A stretch of DNA of 64,000 nucleotides, taken from assembly GCA_000231825.2 (NCBI GenBank), contig JH720319.1:186001-250000 (forward strand). Direction: 5' to 3'. The translations under genes and the position numbers were made by a program. This document shows positions 36,886 to 50,177 of this stretch, one piece after another. Origin of the DNA: Tetrahymena elliotti 4EA. Lineage: Eukaryota; Ciliophora; Oligohymenophorea; Hymenostomatida; Tetrahymenidae. The notes beneath the pieces were generated by a model, which saw only the letters and a program-made list of their open reading frames with translations, had not been told where the DNA came from and made no database searches. How positions within the stretch are numbered: position 1 is the first letter of the stretch; every line of letters begins with the position of its first letter.

Positions 36886-39800
36886 TCATAACTAAGATTA
36901 ATTCAAAAACTAAAAACTTTATTTATTTCCTTTATGCTATTGAGTAAAACTATGCAGCCTCATTGGTTAATTTGGATTTTGAACTCCATGGTTTCCTAGC
37001 ATAAAATTAAGCTATGTTTTTTTCATTTTGCTATTTATATTTTTGTTCAAAATAATAGGAGATTGTGTTCTTTATTCAATATTCTAAAAACCATAATTTT
37101 AGCTTACAGTTATAATATCATATTAAGAGCGTGTGTTTCTGTGCAAATTTTTTATTGGAGTTAGATTCATCTAGAGATTTTTATTTTACTTTTAGTAAGG
37201 GCTCTAAAAATTAATATTTTCACCAGATTTTCTTAAAGGGCTTTAGCTTTTATGGATATTAGATTAAGTATTTTGCATATTTAATGAATTAAGTTTTGAA
37301 TTATTGCCTTAAAAGGCATTTAATTTTTATTCTTAATGAACAGAAGATAGAAGACCTTAAGACTTTCTCATTTATTATCTATGAAAATATTTTAAACTTT
37401 CTATTGCACTTGTTGCAATGTCCTCTACTATCTTTTTTTAGCGTCTAAAGTCTTCTTAATCTTTCTTTTTTTAACTATTTGATTCAATTGTCCCATTATT
37501 CTTCAAATAATCACTTAAAGGTCCATCATGAAGATGTTTTTTTAGGAAATCTTCAAATTTATACCTTTGTATATCCTTAAATATTTGTGGATTATATGTA
37601 AATTATTTTATAAATTTTCCCTTTAGAGATGTAAAAAAATCTGCATTAAAAACTCCAATGACTTCTTTTTTAGGTCTCTCTCCAAGTAAAAAACTTGCTT
37701 TTGACATTTTCTTGGAGTATTCTAATTATTTTTATTGAATAGCTTATTAATTAACATTAATCAACTATTCTTGTGAAGCTGATCTAGTTTAAGGTAAAGG
37801 GCTCTTCTTCTCAAAAGAATTATGTGCTTACAAATTATTTTAACTCTAAAATTTAATTTAATTATTTTAATTATTTGCTTTAGTTGAAAAGCTTTGATTA
37901 ATATTTTGGCTATAACTTTAATAGCTTGTTTAATTATGCATGGAGCTATTACTCATTCTTGGTCTAGAATTATGATAATAAGAACTTTAAAATTTGCTTT
38001 CAGTATTCAATGTTTGTTAATTGACTGAAGGTAAATACTATGTTTCTTAGCTAGCATTTTAGTACTTGTTTGAGCTACTTTAAACTGCTTCTTAAGTTTG
38101 GTTTGTAAAAATTTACCCAGTTATCTACTAATCATCTCTAGATTAATTAACAAGGGAAATATCTTCCTAAGATTTATTTAAACCTTACTTCAACTTTCTA
38201 TTTAGTTGATGCTATTAAATGTCAATTTATTGAATACGGGGATTATTTGTAGATAATTAAGTTGTAGAGCTGTGCTTTTAAGCCATTTGGTCAATAGGAT
38301 TTTCTTATTTTTTCATAAAATAATTACTAATTGAAGGCAAATAAGAATAACAAGAGACAAATGTATTTTATTTATTCATATTATGTTTAATATTTTAGAG
38401 CGAGTTATCTTCTTCATCCAAATGTCTTAAGGTAGGGTCTCCTTTTTCAAACATACATGAGGGTCTTTATTCAGTTAAATTCTATTTTATGAGTATTTAA
38501 GGTAGTTGCTTTTCCTTTAATTGTTTGTTTTAAGAAATATTTAAATGGCTTTATTCATTCTAAGGCTCAACATGATTATTTATATTATCAGGAATATTTA
38601 TTGTAATTATTTGATTGGGCTATGATTGAGTGAAGTTATACTTTTCACTGTCTTCTGAAGTTATTTCTGCTAAATTTACTTTGTTACTACTTTTTTCATT
38701 TAGGTGGTTTAAAATTTGTGAATTTAATTTAAGAGTAATTGTATTAGTATTATTTTATTCATTCAGTGAAAATCCCAAAGAGGATTAATGTTTTGGCTCA
38801 TGAATGTGCTCTTATAATTTATCACTCTTTTTTTCATCAAAGTTAGTTATAGAAATTAGAAGATTCTCACTATGCTTTCTGTGTTTTTTTTCATGATCAA
38901 ATTCGCTAAATGAAATATCAGTTTTTTAATGTTTTTTCTCATCTAATGGAAGATTAACAAAAGATTTAATTTTATTTTTATCCTTGCCAAGATCTAATGT
39001 ATTTTGAGATCCTAAAATATTTTAAGGTATTTATGTTAGAGATGATCTTAAATTTTGTTTATTCAAATTATATAATTGATCAATTAAATCTTTTGTTATT
39101 TCATTTGGAGAATAACTCTTTCTTCTATCTTCCTTATTTGTTAGAATTTCTAAAGTATTTGTATTCTTGTAAGGATTTTGAGGTTGAATAGTTATTTATT
39201 TCTTTCTGTTTTTTCTCATAAAAGTATTGATCTTTATATCATTTTACTGAGAAGTCAAAGAAGTATTAAGTTCTTCTCCATTCTGTGAGCTGATTAAGCT
39301 GTCAATAGTATTCTTGCTTAATATCATTTAATGGTTTTGATCATATTTAATTTGAATTTTTTCACTAAAACGTTATTATTACTGATAAAATTGTGATATA
39401 TTAATAGGAGTGAAATCATTAGATGGTGAATTTTAATCATCTTACAATGGAGTATTAAGAGGAGTAGATGCTGATGAATCAATAGATTAATTACTTTGCA
39501 TGTTACAAATCAAATTTTCTAAATTTGTATTTTACCTTTTATTTAATTTTTGAATATATGAAGCGCTATCAGGATTTTCTTTAATAATTAAATAAAAGAG
39601 ATCCTTTGATAGACAAAATACTTCTCCTTACTGAGATATGCACTGAACAGAATATTATCTTTTTGTATTTTATTTTATGATATCATTTAACCCAAAAAAC
39701 TCACATTAACCTAAAGAATATATCTATTTATTTTAAAAAAAAACTTATTTTACTTTTTATCAAATTTAAATAAAAAATAAATACATACTTTTTTGTTAAC

Positions 39801-40659
39801 ATATTTTTAGCTTTTCATCATTTGCTGTTGAAATTCTTGTTAGCTTTCATTTTATTGAGAATCTTAATCATTACTGTTCTTTAACTTAAATTTCTTGCAA
39901 ATCTATTTAAGTTTAAATAAATGTTACTTATCATGAGATACAAATATAAAAAATTTTTTTAATCTTTAAAGTATTTGGAAAAAAAATAAAAATTACAGCA
40001 AAATCTCCTGTTTTAACAATGTAAAAATTGGTAACCAAGTCAATATCTTCTCGAAATACTTGCTAATTTAATTGAAATTTTTCTAAAGTGCAAGCTGTGT
40101 GGACCCTTTTAACTTATTTGAATTCCAGCTTATTAAAGTATGGCAATTCCCATAGAAAGTTTATTTGTTAAGACTCTTACAGGCTAAATGACTTCTTTAG
40201 AATTTATAAAAATTCTTTTGCTTGTAAAACACCACATACAGAATCTTTTTAAGCTATCACAGTCATCAATCTAGGTAGTTTATATATTAGAGACTTTTAT
40301 CCAAAAGTTTCGCTAGTTTTAATTTAATTTACTAGCACTAACTCTTTTTCTTCACTATCTGGAAGATACCCATCTAATTCTCCTTCTAAGACAATATAAA
40401 ATTTATCCCCTTCAGTTCCTTTATTAATAAAAGTAAACTATCTTCAGAAGGTCTCATAATATTTTCGAAAAGTATACAAAAAAAGCTTGTTTTAAAGCTA
40501 AAAACTAATCTACAAAAAAAAAGATAATCAATTACCATGCTAATAAACAATATCTCCTTATTTAAAGCATTCGATTTATAAATATTTAATGACTTCTCTC
40601 TAAATGTTAATTCTTTCATCATCTTCAACCTCTCCCAAATTAGGATTAAGATATTTCAT
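36886..40659 (-). CDS. Protein with two cyclic-nucleotide-binding domains and long Q/N/S-rich tail (I)
   Basis: Four exons (40659-40536, 40418-39997, 39902-39789, 39723-36886) give 1165 residues. CNBD 1 (about residues 20-145) shows KQGDIVYQHGTEGDKFYIVLEGEL and a cassette SETFGQKSLIYKLPRLMTVI. CNBD 2 (about 150-290) shows FNKLEFKQVKRV, FYIVKTGDFA, a Gln-rich insert (QDSQQNESQQEFQQQMM), then LGQCEFFGLNDIIKQNTKRQYS. In PKA regulatory subunits the phosphate-binding cassette is FGELALIY-x2-PRAAT; here the Glu that holds the ribose is Gln in CNBD 1 and absent in CNBD 2, so binding of cAMP or cGMP is uncertain. There is no kinase, channel or GEF domain. A conserved-looking stretch near residue 840 (KASFLLGERPKKEVIGVFN) lies in an otherwise disordered Q/N/S-rich tail. 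An extra 5' exon is possible because the frame is open upstream of the ATG. Confidence 0.82.
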
Positions 40660-42275
40660 ATAATATTCCAAATCCTTAGTTTCTTATGGAGATCTTTAGT
40701 TAAATGGAATAGCTATTAGCTATATTAATTTCTAATCAAAAATTAATAAAGATAAACAGATTATATCGAAATTTCAATAAGTAATAATATTACTGTCCTC
40801 TGCAAATAGTTAGACATTTGGGATAACTAATGCTAAAATTTAAATACTTTTGAGTTACTCTTATTTTAGAGACTGTAGCTTTTCTTATTTGTGAAATAGT
40901 GAATAACCAAAAAAATTAAATAATATTTTTGATAGTTTTTATATCAAATTTATATAGAATATAAAGTAGGAATGATATCAGTTTATTAGAAAAAAATTTA
41001 ATGATAAAGATGAAATTACTACAAATTTAATTTAAAGATATAGCAATTATACTTAAGTTTTTCTTTATTTTCTATTTAAAACTTAGTCATCTATGAAAAA
41101 ATTGCTTGTTTCTCATGTAATTGCAACAGATAATCTAGATTTTAATTTCGTTATTTAATGAGCTCTTTACTGAACCTAATTATTAATATTGTATAAATTT
41201 ATAATTCTAAATATTATGAAGAAATAATAAATGGTATCTCTTAAATTTACAAAAATTTCCTTAAAAATTCTCAATAAGACAAAAATATTTAAGCTATTTA
41301 TTATTTTGAATTAAATGAAAAAATCTGATTAATATGTTAAACATATTTGTGGGAGTTTCGGATGATTATTTCATTTTTAAATTGTAGCACTTACTATATG
41401 ATAAAGATTTACTTTTTTACTAATCCTAAAATTGCAAATATATTAATTTTTAATTCAAAAATATTTGGACAAATCAATAGATAATTTATTGTTATCATTC
41501 AATTTCTTACAATTTTTTGATTAAATTTATAAATAAAATATTGCCAATTTTTTTAGTTTTTTGTTAAGGAGTTAAAGAAATATGGAGATAATATTTAATA
41601 CAATTTTTTTCTTGTAATAAAAATTATTTAGATTAAATAAAAGATATTAAAACTATCCCAAATAAAATAAATATTTTCTTTATCATATTTGTTTTAATTA
41701 TTTAAACTTATTTAATTTTATTCTTTGTAATAATTCTAATAGCATGATATCCTAAAATACTAATCTTAAAAAATGTATCTGAGTTTATTAAATTCCTATT
41801 TTATTATCTATTTTATGAAATGCAAGAAAAGATACAGAATTTATTAAATTTCAAAAAAAATTATTATTAAAAGAATTTAGAACTAAATACACTTATTAAT
41901 TAGATTCTTTACATCTTTAATAAATACAAAAATATTTTTGATGTATTATATATTCATAGCAAAAATTAAAGAGTTAAGAAATAAATATAACAAATTTTGA
42001 GCGCAAAAAATAGGATGATAAATTTTGGTCGCTAATCATAAAATTTTTCAATCTGAGTGAATTTGATTTCAATGAAAACTGGCGCAAGATCGATTGGTTT
42101 TCAACAGTTTTAATGTTATTGGAATGTTTTAAATATTATTAATCGATTTGATATTTAAAGGAAAAAAAATAAAAACAAAACAAAAAAAAGAATAGCTATA
42201 TAAGCAAAATTTTACCTTGTTAAATTTTCTTGAAAATTATTAGTAAATTTATAGAGCAAAATTTTAAAAGTAAAA
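40660..42275. other. Divergent intergenic region between the CNBD gene and RAD51
   Basis: About 1.6 kb, AT-rich, flanked by the 5' ends of two divergent genes, so both promoters should lie here. The first ~100 nt next to 40660 may still be coding (open frame ending IAIPFNQRSPQETKDLEYY before the chosen Met). No other feature seen. Confidence 0.4.
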
Positions 42276-43522
42276 ATGGCTGAGTACGCTGAAGACGTTG
42301 AATAAAGCGATGGACCCATGTTGATTGCCAAATTGGAAGAACATGGTATTAATAATGCAGATGTTAAAAAACTCATCGATGCTGGTTTCCAAACTGTTGA
42401 GTCTATCTCTTACACTGCTAAGAAAAATCTCTTGCAAATTAAGGGTATGACTGAAGCAAAAATTGATAAAATCCTAGATGTTGCAGCCAAATTAGTTCCT
42501 AATGATTTCTAAACTGCAGCTGAATACTATGTAAAGAGATAAAGTGTTATTAATCTTACTACAGGCTCTACTGAATTAGATAAGCTTCTTGGTGGTGGCT
42601 TTGAAACAGGTTCTCTCACTGAGATTTTTGGTAAAACATTATTTATTGACTCCTTTAAAGAAATAAAAATATTTCTTTTCAACAAACAATTCTCATGAAT
42701 ATTTCCTTTAAATATGGTGATGATCAACTTAAATTAATTATTATTCTAAAATTAGGTGAATTCAGAACCGGTAAGACTTAAATTTGTCACACTTTATGTA
42801 TTACCTGCTAATTACCCAAGGAAAAGGGTGGTGGTGAAGGTAAGGCTATGTATATCGACACCGAAGGTACATTTAGACCTGAAAGACTTGAATCTATTGC
42901 CGAAAGATTCGGATTAGATCCTCAAGAATGTATGGAGAATGTTGCTTATGCTAGGGCCTTCAACTGTGATCAATAAAATAAACTCTTAGTTCAAGCAGCT
43001 GCTCTTATGGCTGAAAGTAAATATGCTTTACTTATTGTTGATTCTGCCACAGCTCTTTACAGAACTGATTTCAGTGGTAGAGGTGAATTGTCTGTCAGAC
43101 AAAATCACTTGGGTAAGTTCTTGAGAAATATATAAAGACTTGCTGATGAATTCGGTATTGCTGTAGTCATTACCAACTAAGTTATGTCTCAAGTCGATGG
43201 TGCTGCTATGTTTGCTGGTGATATGAAGAAACCTATTGGTGGTAACATTATGGCTCACGCTTCTACAACAAGACTTTATCTCAGAAAGGGTAGAGGTGAA
43301 TCCCGTATTTGTAAGATTTATGATTCTCCATGCCTTCCTGAATCAGAAGTAAATATTTTATCTATTTATTACTTTGTTTAACCATACAAAAAGAAGTTCA
43401 CAAAAAAACTAAAATTAAATTAGAAAATAAGTAATTTAATACAAAATATTAACAATATTTTTTTTAAACTTTAGGCTATCTATGCTATTGGTAAGGGTGG
43501 TATTGAAGACTTCAATGAGTGA
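42276..43522 (+). CDS. RAD51: RAD51 recombinase
   Basis: RAD51 forms nucleoprotein filaments on single-stranded DNA and carries out strand exchange in homologous recombination. Three exons (42276-42630, 42756-43348, 43475-43522) give 331 residues, close to the usual ~340. The N-terminal helix-hairpin-helix domain (residues ~15-80) reads [24 protein letters not shown] and [16 protein letters not shown]. The ATPase core carries Walker [10 protein letters not shown], split by intron 1 after FG, then [19 protein letters not shown], Walker [26 protein letters not shown], and the DNA-binding loop 2 region [17 protein letters not shown] with [14 protein letters not shown]. It ends [20 protein letters not shown]. 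It is RAD51 rather than DMC1 by its [13 protein letters not shown] and ALYRTD context. No lesion is seen. Confidence 0.97.
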
Positions 43523-44465
43523 AAAAGCATTTTTGCTGATTTAAAGATAATAAATTCATACTTACTAATAATATATACATAACTAAGCAATTCCAAAAAT
43601 AAATATATAAATAAGAGTAATAGAGTCATAAAATAAATAATAATAATAAATTATACTCTTTGTTATCCAATCTATATTCTAACTACTTGTATTTCTTATG
43701 CAATATAGATCCATTCAAACTTCTTCATTCTCTCATTCAATTTACTTTTAACTTTTTGTTGATTACTTTACAGAACAATAAATAAATCATTAAAAAACTT
43801 CATTCCTTATAAAATTAAATTATTTTTCATTTGTAAGTTATCAAAACTCAATTAAAAGATAAAGTATAAAATCTTTAATTTTTTGTTTTAATGAAATGAT
43901 TCTAAGTTTCTGAAGTAATTTAATTCAAAAAATTAAATTAATAAAATAAATTTATGAAAATCATATATTTTTTTGTAAAAAACCAAAAACTAAAACAGAT
44001 TTATAAAATAGAAGAGCTGAAAATGCCATATTTTTTATAAAAAAAATAAATAAGAAATACTTTCAAAATAATAAGTTTCAAAAATCATAAAATATAAATT
44101 TTATTTTTAAAAATCAAATGAAAAAGTAAAATAATTATTTCTGTTAACTTTTGAATTAAAATTTATCAAATATTTTGTAATGTAACAAAACAAAAAAGTT
44201 ATTAGGGATAATTTCATATTATTTAAATACTCATAGCATCTTTTAGAATTGTAATACAAGATATTAAATTAAAAATTTAAATTAAAATTGAGTGGATAAG
44301 AAATTATGTTATTACATAAGATTCTATTTTAAGATATTTTAAAAATAGATTATTTTTTGTGACAAATTAGATATAATTTGTTTAAATTTAGTAATATTTT
44401 AGGAAAAATAGATTATGTTTCTTAAGAAAATATTTGGTTTTTTATATTTTTTGTTTTAGATAAAT
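43523..44465. other. Spacer between convergent genes RAD51 and the first B-box gene
   Basis: About 940 nt of AT-rich sequence that must contain both 3' ends. No ORF, RNA gene or repeat stands out. Confidence 0.45.
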
Positions 44466-46109
44466 TCACACTGGAATCTCAACACACTCTTAGCAAATAA
44501 CAGGACTATCTTCTTTGTAATTCACATCAAATATCTCAAAGCATTTGATGCAATATCTTTTAGACTTAGATTTTGAAATAGTGGCCTGATGATTACTAAA
44601 ATTATTATGGCATTTTATACATTTATAGGCTTGATTGCAACATTAAAATATGGGTACAGTGTTAGCTTTTGGGTTAGGGTTATGATTGCAGCTTGCTTCA
44701 AAATAAGTGAAGTATGGGAAATTTTCAAATTCTTTATTAGTGTTAACTTTTAATAGTTCAGGTTATTTGATGTATTCTCTTAATATTTTACACATTTTCA
44801 TTTTATCTTTAATATCTTTATCATACTCAGAAATGATCATTTTAATTCTTTCAGCTTTATTATTTGCTTCTTGCAAGAGATCTTTTTCTTTTAAGACAGG
44901 TAAGGCAAACTCTTTAAATGATTACTTAATGTCAAACATGATATTTTATTTGAATGAGTTATAGGAAAAGTTAAACTATTTTTCTAATTTAGAGTATTTA
45001 TATTGGATTTATTTAATTTACTAATCAATTTAACTTATTTTTGTTTGAGAATAAATTGAAGAGCTTGTCTCAATATCTGAATTAGTTAAGTCAAATACAT
45101 TTTTATTTAAAATTTCGCTGATTAATTCAATCATATAATTTTATTTTCTCACTTCTTCTCTTAATTGAGCTGCATCCATCCTTATCATTTCTCTATATTC
45201 ATTTATTATTTATTTCTTTGTTTCTTCGATTTGCTAGTAAATATGCTCCTTAAGTTTATTTAGCTCTCTGTAAATTTTTATGATAAAAGGGGGCTACTCT
45301 ATAAATAAACATTAATTTTAATAATCTTTTGCCTTTTCTACAAATTCTTTATATTTATTTTCCATATTCCTGCTAAATTCTTCCAACTAAATTATATTAT
45401 GGTTTTCATGTACATCATTACAACATTTTTCACATCCAAATTTATCTTTTAATAATATTCATTAATTTAAATAAAAAAACATTATTAAAATTTATTCTTA
45501 AATATTTAACAGATAAAGTTTTGTTTTGCTTTTATTAGATAAAATCTCAAGCAAGCTTTTAATGAGTTTATTTTGGTTACTATTTTGCAGAAAGTATTCA
45601 AAATAAACTTGAAAAGTTAAATTTATTTAGATAATAAATTATTTACCTTCAATAAAACAATTTTGGTCTATGCAAATCCTAGTTATTTCTTCTTTTTCGT
45701 GAGTTTAATACATGCACATAGGTCTTAAATTTAATCCAAATTTTTTAAGGGTACATTTTTTCAAATTTATGGGCTTAGTAACTATTTTCATATCTTCCAA
45801 AGGAAGTGTTTCACTTCTTAAACTTTTTGTTGCTTAGCTGACAACAGATTTTGCTGCACTTGGAGCATTAACTATTGATATTTCTTTTTTAGAGGGTGAT
45901 TTTGAATTTGATCGAGATCTTTTTAAAAATTTAGAGAAATCAGTAACTACAGAATTAGGCTAGGAAAAGAGAGTCTGTGCATCCTATGCATTTGATATAT
46001 TTGGCTTTAATTTAAATCTTAATGTTGATCTACTCTCCTATGTCGAAGAAGATATTAGACTTCTTGATTTATCTGTTTAGATAGATGCATTAAACTAGTA
46101 AGCCTTCAT
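44466..46109 (-). CDS. B-box-like zinc finger, coiled coil and CHY-like zinc finger protein (paralogue 1)
   Basis: Two exons (46109-45647, 45445-44466; intron 201 nt) give 480 residues. After a Ser/Lys-rich N-terminus (SRSLISSSTQESRS), residues ~130-180 carry a Cys/His finger: KKFGLNLRPMCMYQTH, ICIDQNC, then GCEKCCNDVHENHN. A coiled coil of ~220 residues follows (KIYRELNKLKEHIYQQIEE; REEVRKQNYMIELISEIL; EKDLLQEANNKAERIKMII). The last ~70 residues have C-x-H..PIFQCCNQAYKCIKCHNNFSNH..YCIKC..CQEC, which resembles the CHY zinc finger. The layout is TRIM-like but there is no RING, so ubiquitin-ligase activity is not implied. The tandem neighbour at 47253-49153 has the same plan, so this is a local duplication. 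The function is not known to me. Confidence 0.78.
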
Positions 46110-47252
46110 AATATTTTATGTCTTTTATTAATTTTTGTTTTTATATTATTAATCACAAAAGTAAATAAATCAGTTCCTAATATTAAAGGTATTGCTAATG
46201 TATTTTTATATATGGATAGAGTAATTACTTAATTTACTATTGCTATTTATCCATATAAAAGTCAGTTCAACTTTTCTGATCGCTGAAAATTATCCAATCA
46301 AGCGAAGTAGATATAAAGCAGAAACATACATCATCAATCTAACTAAATTTTTAATTGTTATTAATTTTTTTTTTTTCCAAAAGTTTATTGAGTTTACAAT
46401 ATTAAAATATTATCAAAAAAATGTAAAAAAGAAGTAAATCTTGTAAACCTCATGAATTAAAAAATAAAAATTGATATTAACATAAGCAAAGTATTTTTTA
46501 AAACTTAGATTAGCTTACAAATAAATCAAAAGAGAATAATTTTTAAATCAAGAAACTTTTACTAACAAAGGATTAATTTTTAGTATCTTTCTTTGATTCT
46601 AAATAAACTTGATGTAATATAAAAATTCTTTGATACTAATTGAAAAAATTTAAATCATCTATTACTTTTAATTTTTTTTGGATACTTTGTTAATCTCTTA
46701 ATTATGAATATTTCTTCTATTTACTCAAAATTAACTTAATATTTACCACTTTTTAAAAATATTCTAATTTAATATATTATTTACACAATCTAAATATATT
46801 TCCATCAACAATAATTAAGTTTTGAATATTTTTGAAAATCATAAAGATAGCATTATTAAATATACTTAGTATTATCTAATCATAAAGAAATTACACAAAA
46901 AAACCTCTTATACTCCAAAATCCCATCTACTCATTTTTTATGTTATATATTAAAAATTTAAAAAATGTAAAAAGATGCTGGACATTTTACTAGCATTTCT
47001 AAGCAATACAAATGAAAATTTTTGTTCTGATATTACTTTGATTAAAATGATGAAACAAGTAAAAAAATATTTTAATTAGCTCCTCTTTGAGGCCAAAATA
47101 TATAAAATGGTTAATATTTTTAATATATTATTTAATAAAAAGAGATTAATTCCCATAACTTGACTACCTGACCCTAGTTACTTGGTTTTTTTTCATTTAA
47201 TTTATACTAATTTTTATAATTCTAAAATATTGAAGTGTTTTCTTTGTTCATT
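46110..47252. other. Spacer between the two B-box paralogues
   Basis: About 1.1 kb, AT-rich, containing the promoter of the 46109 gene and the 3' end of the 49153 gene. No supportable ORF. Confidence 0.4.
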
Positions 47253-49153
47253 TCAATTTTATTCCTTGTTTTCCTTTTTAAAGCTTTGGTATATTTGCTT
47301 TTTAGATGAATGAGTATTTACATTATTGCTATTTGAATTCATTTTTTCATCTACTATTGACTACCGTCTATTTTTACTAGAATAGGTAGAATGTTTTGGA
47401 GATTAGTGCCTTTATTACTATTAATGCTAAAATTATGCTTAGTTTTCTTATAATTATGTTGATACTCTTCTTTTTTAAGAGTAAGGCTGTGGGGAAGTGC
47501 TTCTGTTTTATTTTTTTTATTATTTTGTTTGTTCCTCTGAGGATATATCTGCAATCATAAACTAGTTAAGTACACTCTAATTTATTTTTAAATCTAAACA
47601 TGAATTACAATTAATAGGTACATCAGTTGGATACTCTACTGTAAATACAGATAAACATTTTATGCACATTCTTTGTGAAGGAGAAGTGATAGCTGCTTTA
47701 TGAATAGTGTGGTTATTATGACATCTTATACACTAATAAGATTATTTACAGCATACAAACAATGGAACAGTATTACATTATATTTAAGCTTGCTTGATGT
47801 GCTTGCATTATTCTGAATAAATAAGCAGCTTACCACTTTATATAATAAAAACAATAGTAAATTATAAAATTTAACAATAAAAAATTTTTTACTTGAGTAA
47901 ATCTTAATTTGTTAAATTTGAATTGTTCGTTACTTATTGGCTCATTATATCTTCATCACCCATTTGATATTTCAGTTCTTTAAGGCTTTTAAATATCTCT
48001 TCTTACTTTCTTTAAAGGATAAAAAACTATAGCTTCATATACTTCAGCTTAGAATTTCCAGGAAGTTATGCAGCATCTTTTTTTAGAGGCATATATAACT
48101 AATCATGATTTTTGATGATGCATTAAGAAAAATTTTTAATTGATGATTGATAATGGGTAGCTGCCATTTCTGTCTAAAATTCAATCATATTAAATGTTCC
48201 CAATAATTTTTTTTTAAAAGCATTCATTTCATCAATCAATTCTTATTTTAAAAACTTTAATAAAACTTCCATTTCTTATTCATTTAATTCAAAAAGCTTT
48301 TTCTAGGTGACTTCCTTAAATCTTGAGTAAAGTGTTTCATAGTTAGCTATCCTTTCTTAGAAGTTAGGAACATATTCTTCAGTTCTTTAATTTATTTGCT
48401 GCTTTATTAATAGCTTCTAGTTATCAATATTCTAGCAAATAGAAAGTTTCAATAGATTCAGTGATTCATAAATCTTTATTAAAATTGTGTTTAGAATTAA
48501 AATAATTTTTATTCAAATCAAAATAAAGACTGTTTATCTTATGAATAGTATTATTCAAATAAATATAAAAGCTTTATCGCTTAGATTAAATAATATTATT
48601 AGTTTACTTTTTGCATAAAAGGAGGATTTTATATTTTTAAGTTAGTTAAATTTAAATCTTTGAATGATTGTGTTAAAGTTTGAAAATGAGTTTCATTATA
48701 GTCAGAGAATTATTCGATTGGTATGCATGCCTCTTTATGACTATTATGATGTTCAATTATACAGTATTAGCAAAGTAATCTTTAAAGCTTTTTATTCTCT
48801 TCTTAACATTTATCATCTATACAAATATGAGAAATATTGCTTCTTTTATGATCTTTATTACTACAAAAAGGTCTTAAATTTAGTCCAAGCTTGGTAATTT
48901 AACATTTAGGATTTGATGGCTTCTAAATAATATTTGTATTTCCGATATCGACCTTTGAATTATTAAGAGTTCCAAACGAAGTATTGAATTTTGATTTATC
49001 TGGAGAGCCTGATCTTGAGCGCAAGGTTTTGTTTAAAAAAGGTGAAAAAGATCTTACTACAGGTTTATTTTCTTTTTAATCTTTAGCATTTATATTCTAA
49101 AGGATGGTTTTACTAAATTCTTAGCTAGACCTTTTGCTTTGAATTTATTACAT
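47253..49153 (-). CDS. B-box-like zinc finger, coiled coil and CHY-like zinc finger protein (paralogue 2)
   Basis: Three exons (49153-48608, 48473-47893, 47835-47253) give 569 residues. The N-terminus is Ser/Lys-rich (KTLRSRSGSPDKSKFNTS). The finger reads KLGLNLRPFCSNKDH, ICIDDKC, LLCQYCIIEHHNSH. The coiled coil includes YSRFKEVTQKKLFELNEQ and LQRKQEEIFKSLKELKYQ. The CHY-like finger reads CNTVPLFVCCKQSYQCIRCH..H..MCIKC..CNSC. Unlike the neighbour, it adds a C-terminal basic, Gln-rich extension of ~90 residues (ENQAQFQHQQQQRHQS). Shared motifs GLNLRP, ICID, KIY and NTVP-x-F-x-CC in the same order make common descent with the 44466 gene secure, although overall divergence is high. The protein is probably intracellular, since no signal or TM segment is seen. 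Confidence 0.78.
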
Positions 49154-50177
49154 ATTTAGTTTTGAGTATCAATTACTTACAAGTAGTAATATGCAAAGTA
49201 ATACACAAAATAATTAATTAACCTATAACCAAAATATATGCATAATTATAATAATCATATAGTTTATCGATTTCAAATATTGAAAAATAAATTGAAAGAA
49301 GACCTAACGACCATAAACTAAAATAAAAATTTTTAATCTCATGGTAGGTTTATTAAAGTTAGTTTTTTAGAAATAAAGAATAATTTTTATTTTAGTTTAA
49401 ACTAATAATTTTTAATAGTTTGAAATTTGATATTTATCAAATTACTCTATTTCCATTTATCTATTAAAAAAAATGTTAGATTAGTTATTACAATTTCTGT
49501 ATATGTCAATCTATCATTTCTCTGATATTTGTTTTTATTTTAACATTTATTAACATATCCAGAATGTAAACAATTTAATTTTTAACGTTAATTAATTGTT
49601 CTTTTTGTAAATTTTATTGATTATACTAAATAGATTTTATATTTGAAAAAATTGCATAATTTGTGAATTCTATTATGATAATTATTGATAAAGCTAGTTA
49701 TTTGATTGATAAATTGGTTATTGATAAACAGAAAAATAAATAGAAATAAAATATATACATGTAAATGTATTCTTAATCCAAAAAAATGAATTTAAAAATC
49801 TATAATTTTAAGGTAAATAATTTTTTTTTGATTTATAATAATAGTTAAAAATTGAATTCTCAAAAATATTTTAAAAAATCAAAAACTTGTGAATTTTATG
49901 ATGATAATTATCTAAAGCAGCTAGTTGATTAATTAATTATTGATAAGTAGACAAATAGATAGAAATAATTAGATTTGAACATAATTAACAATTCTTAGTT
50001 TTATTTTTAATATCAAAAATAATCATTTCGATAGAAATAAATTTAACCAAATAAATCTAACAAAGTACTTTAAGTATATTTGATACTATTAAGCTACTAA
50101 ATTTAGGCTCAAGTTGTCATCATTTAAGCAGTTAGTTTAACTATAAATATTATAAAAAAGGTTTGTAGCATAATAAA
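49154..50177. other. Divergent intergenic region between the B-box gene and THADA
   Basis: About 1 kb of AT-rich DNA between two 5' ends, with loosely repeated phrases around 49675-49750 and 49895-49970 (TGATAATTAT..AAAGC..CTAGTT..GATTGATAA), probably a decayed duplication of ~220 nt. No gene seen. Confidence 0.35.

Noticed and set aside
45459..45579. An additional exon in B-box paralogue 1 reading NQNKLIKSLLEIL.
   Set aside because: It cannot be joined in phase to the preceding exon, whereas skipping it joins GAA G|AT AAA in the correct frame straight into the zinc-finger cysteines.
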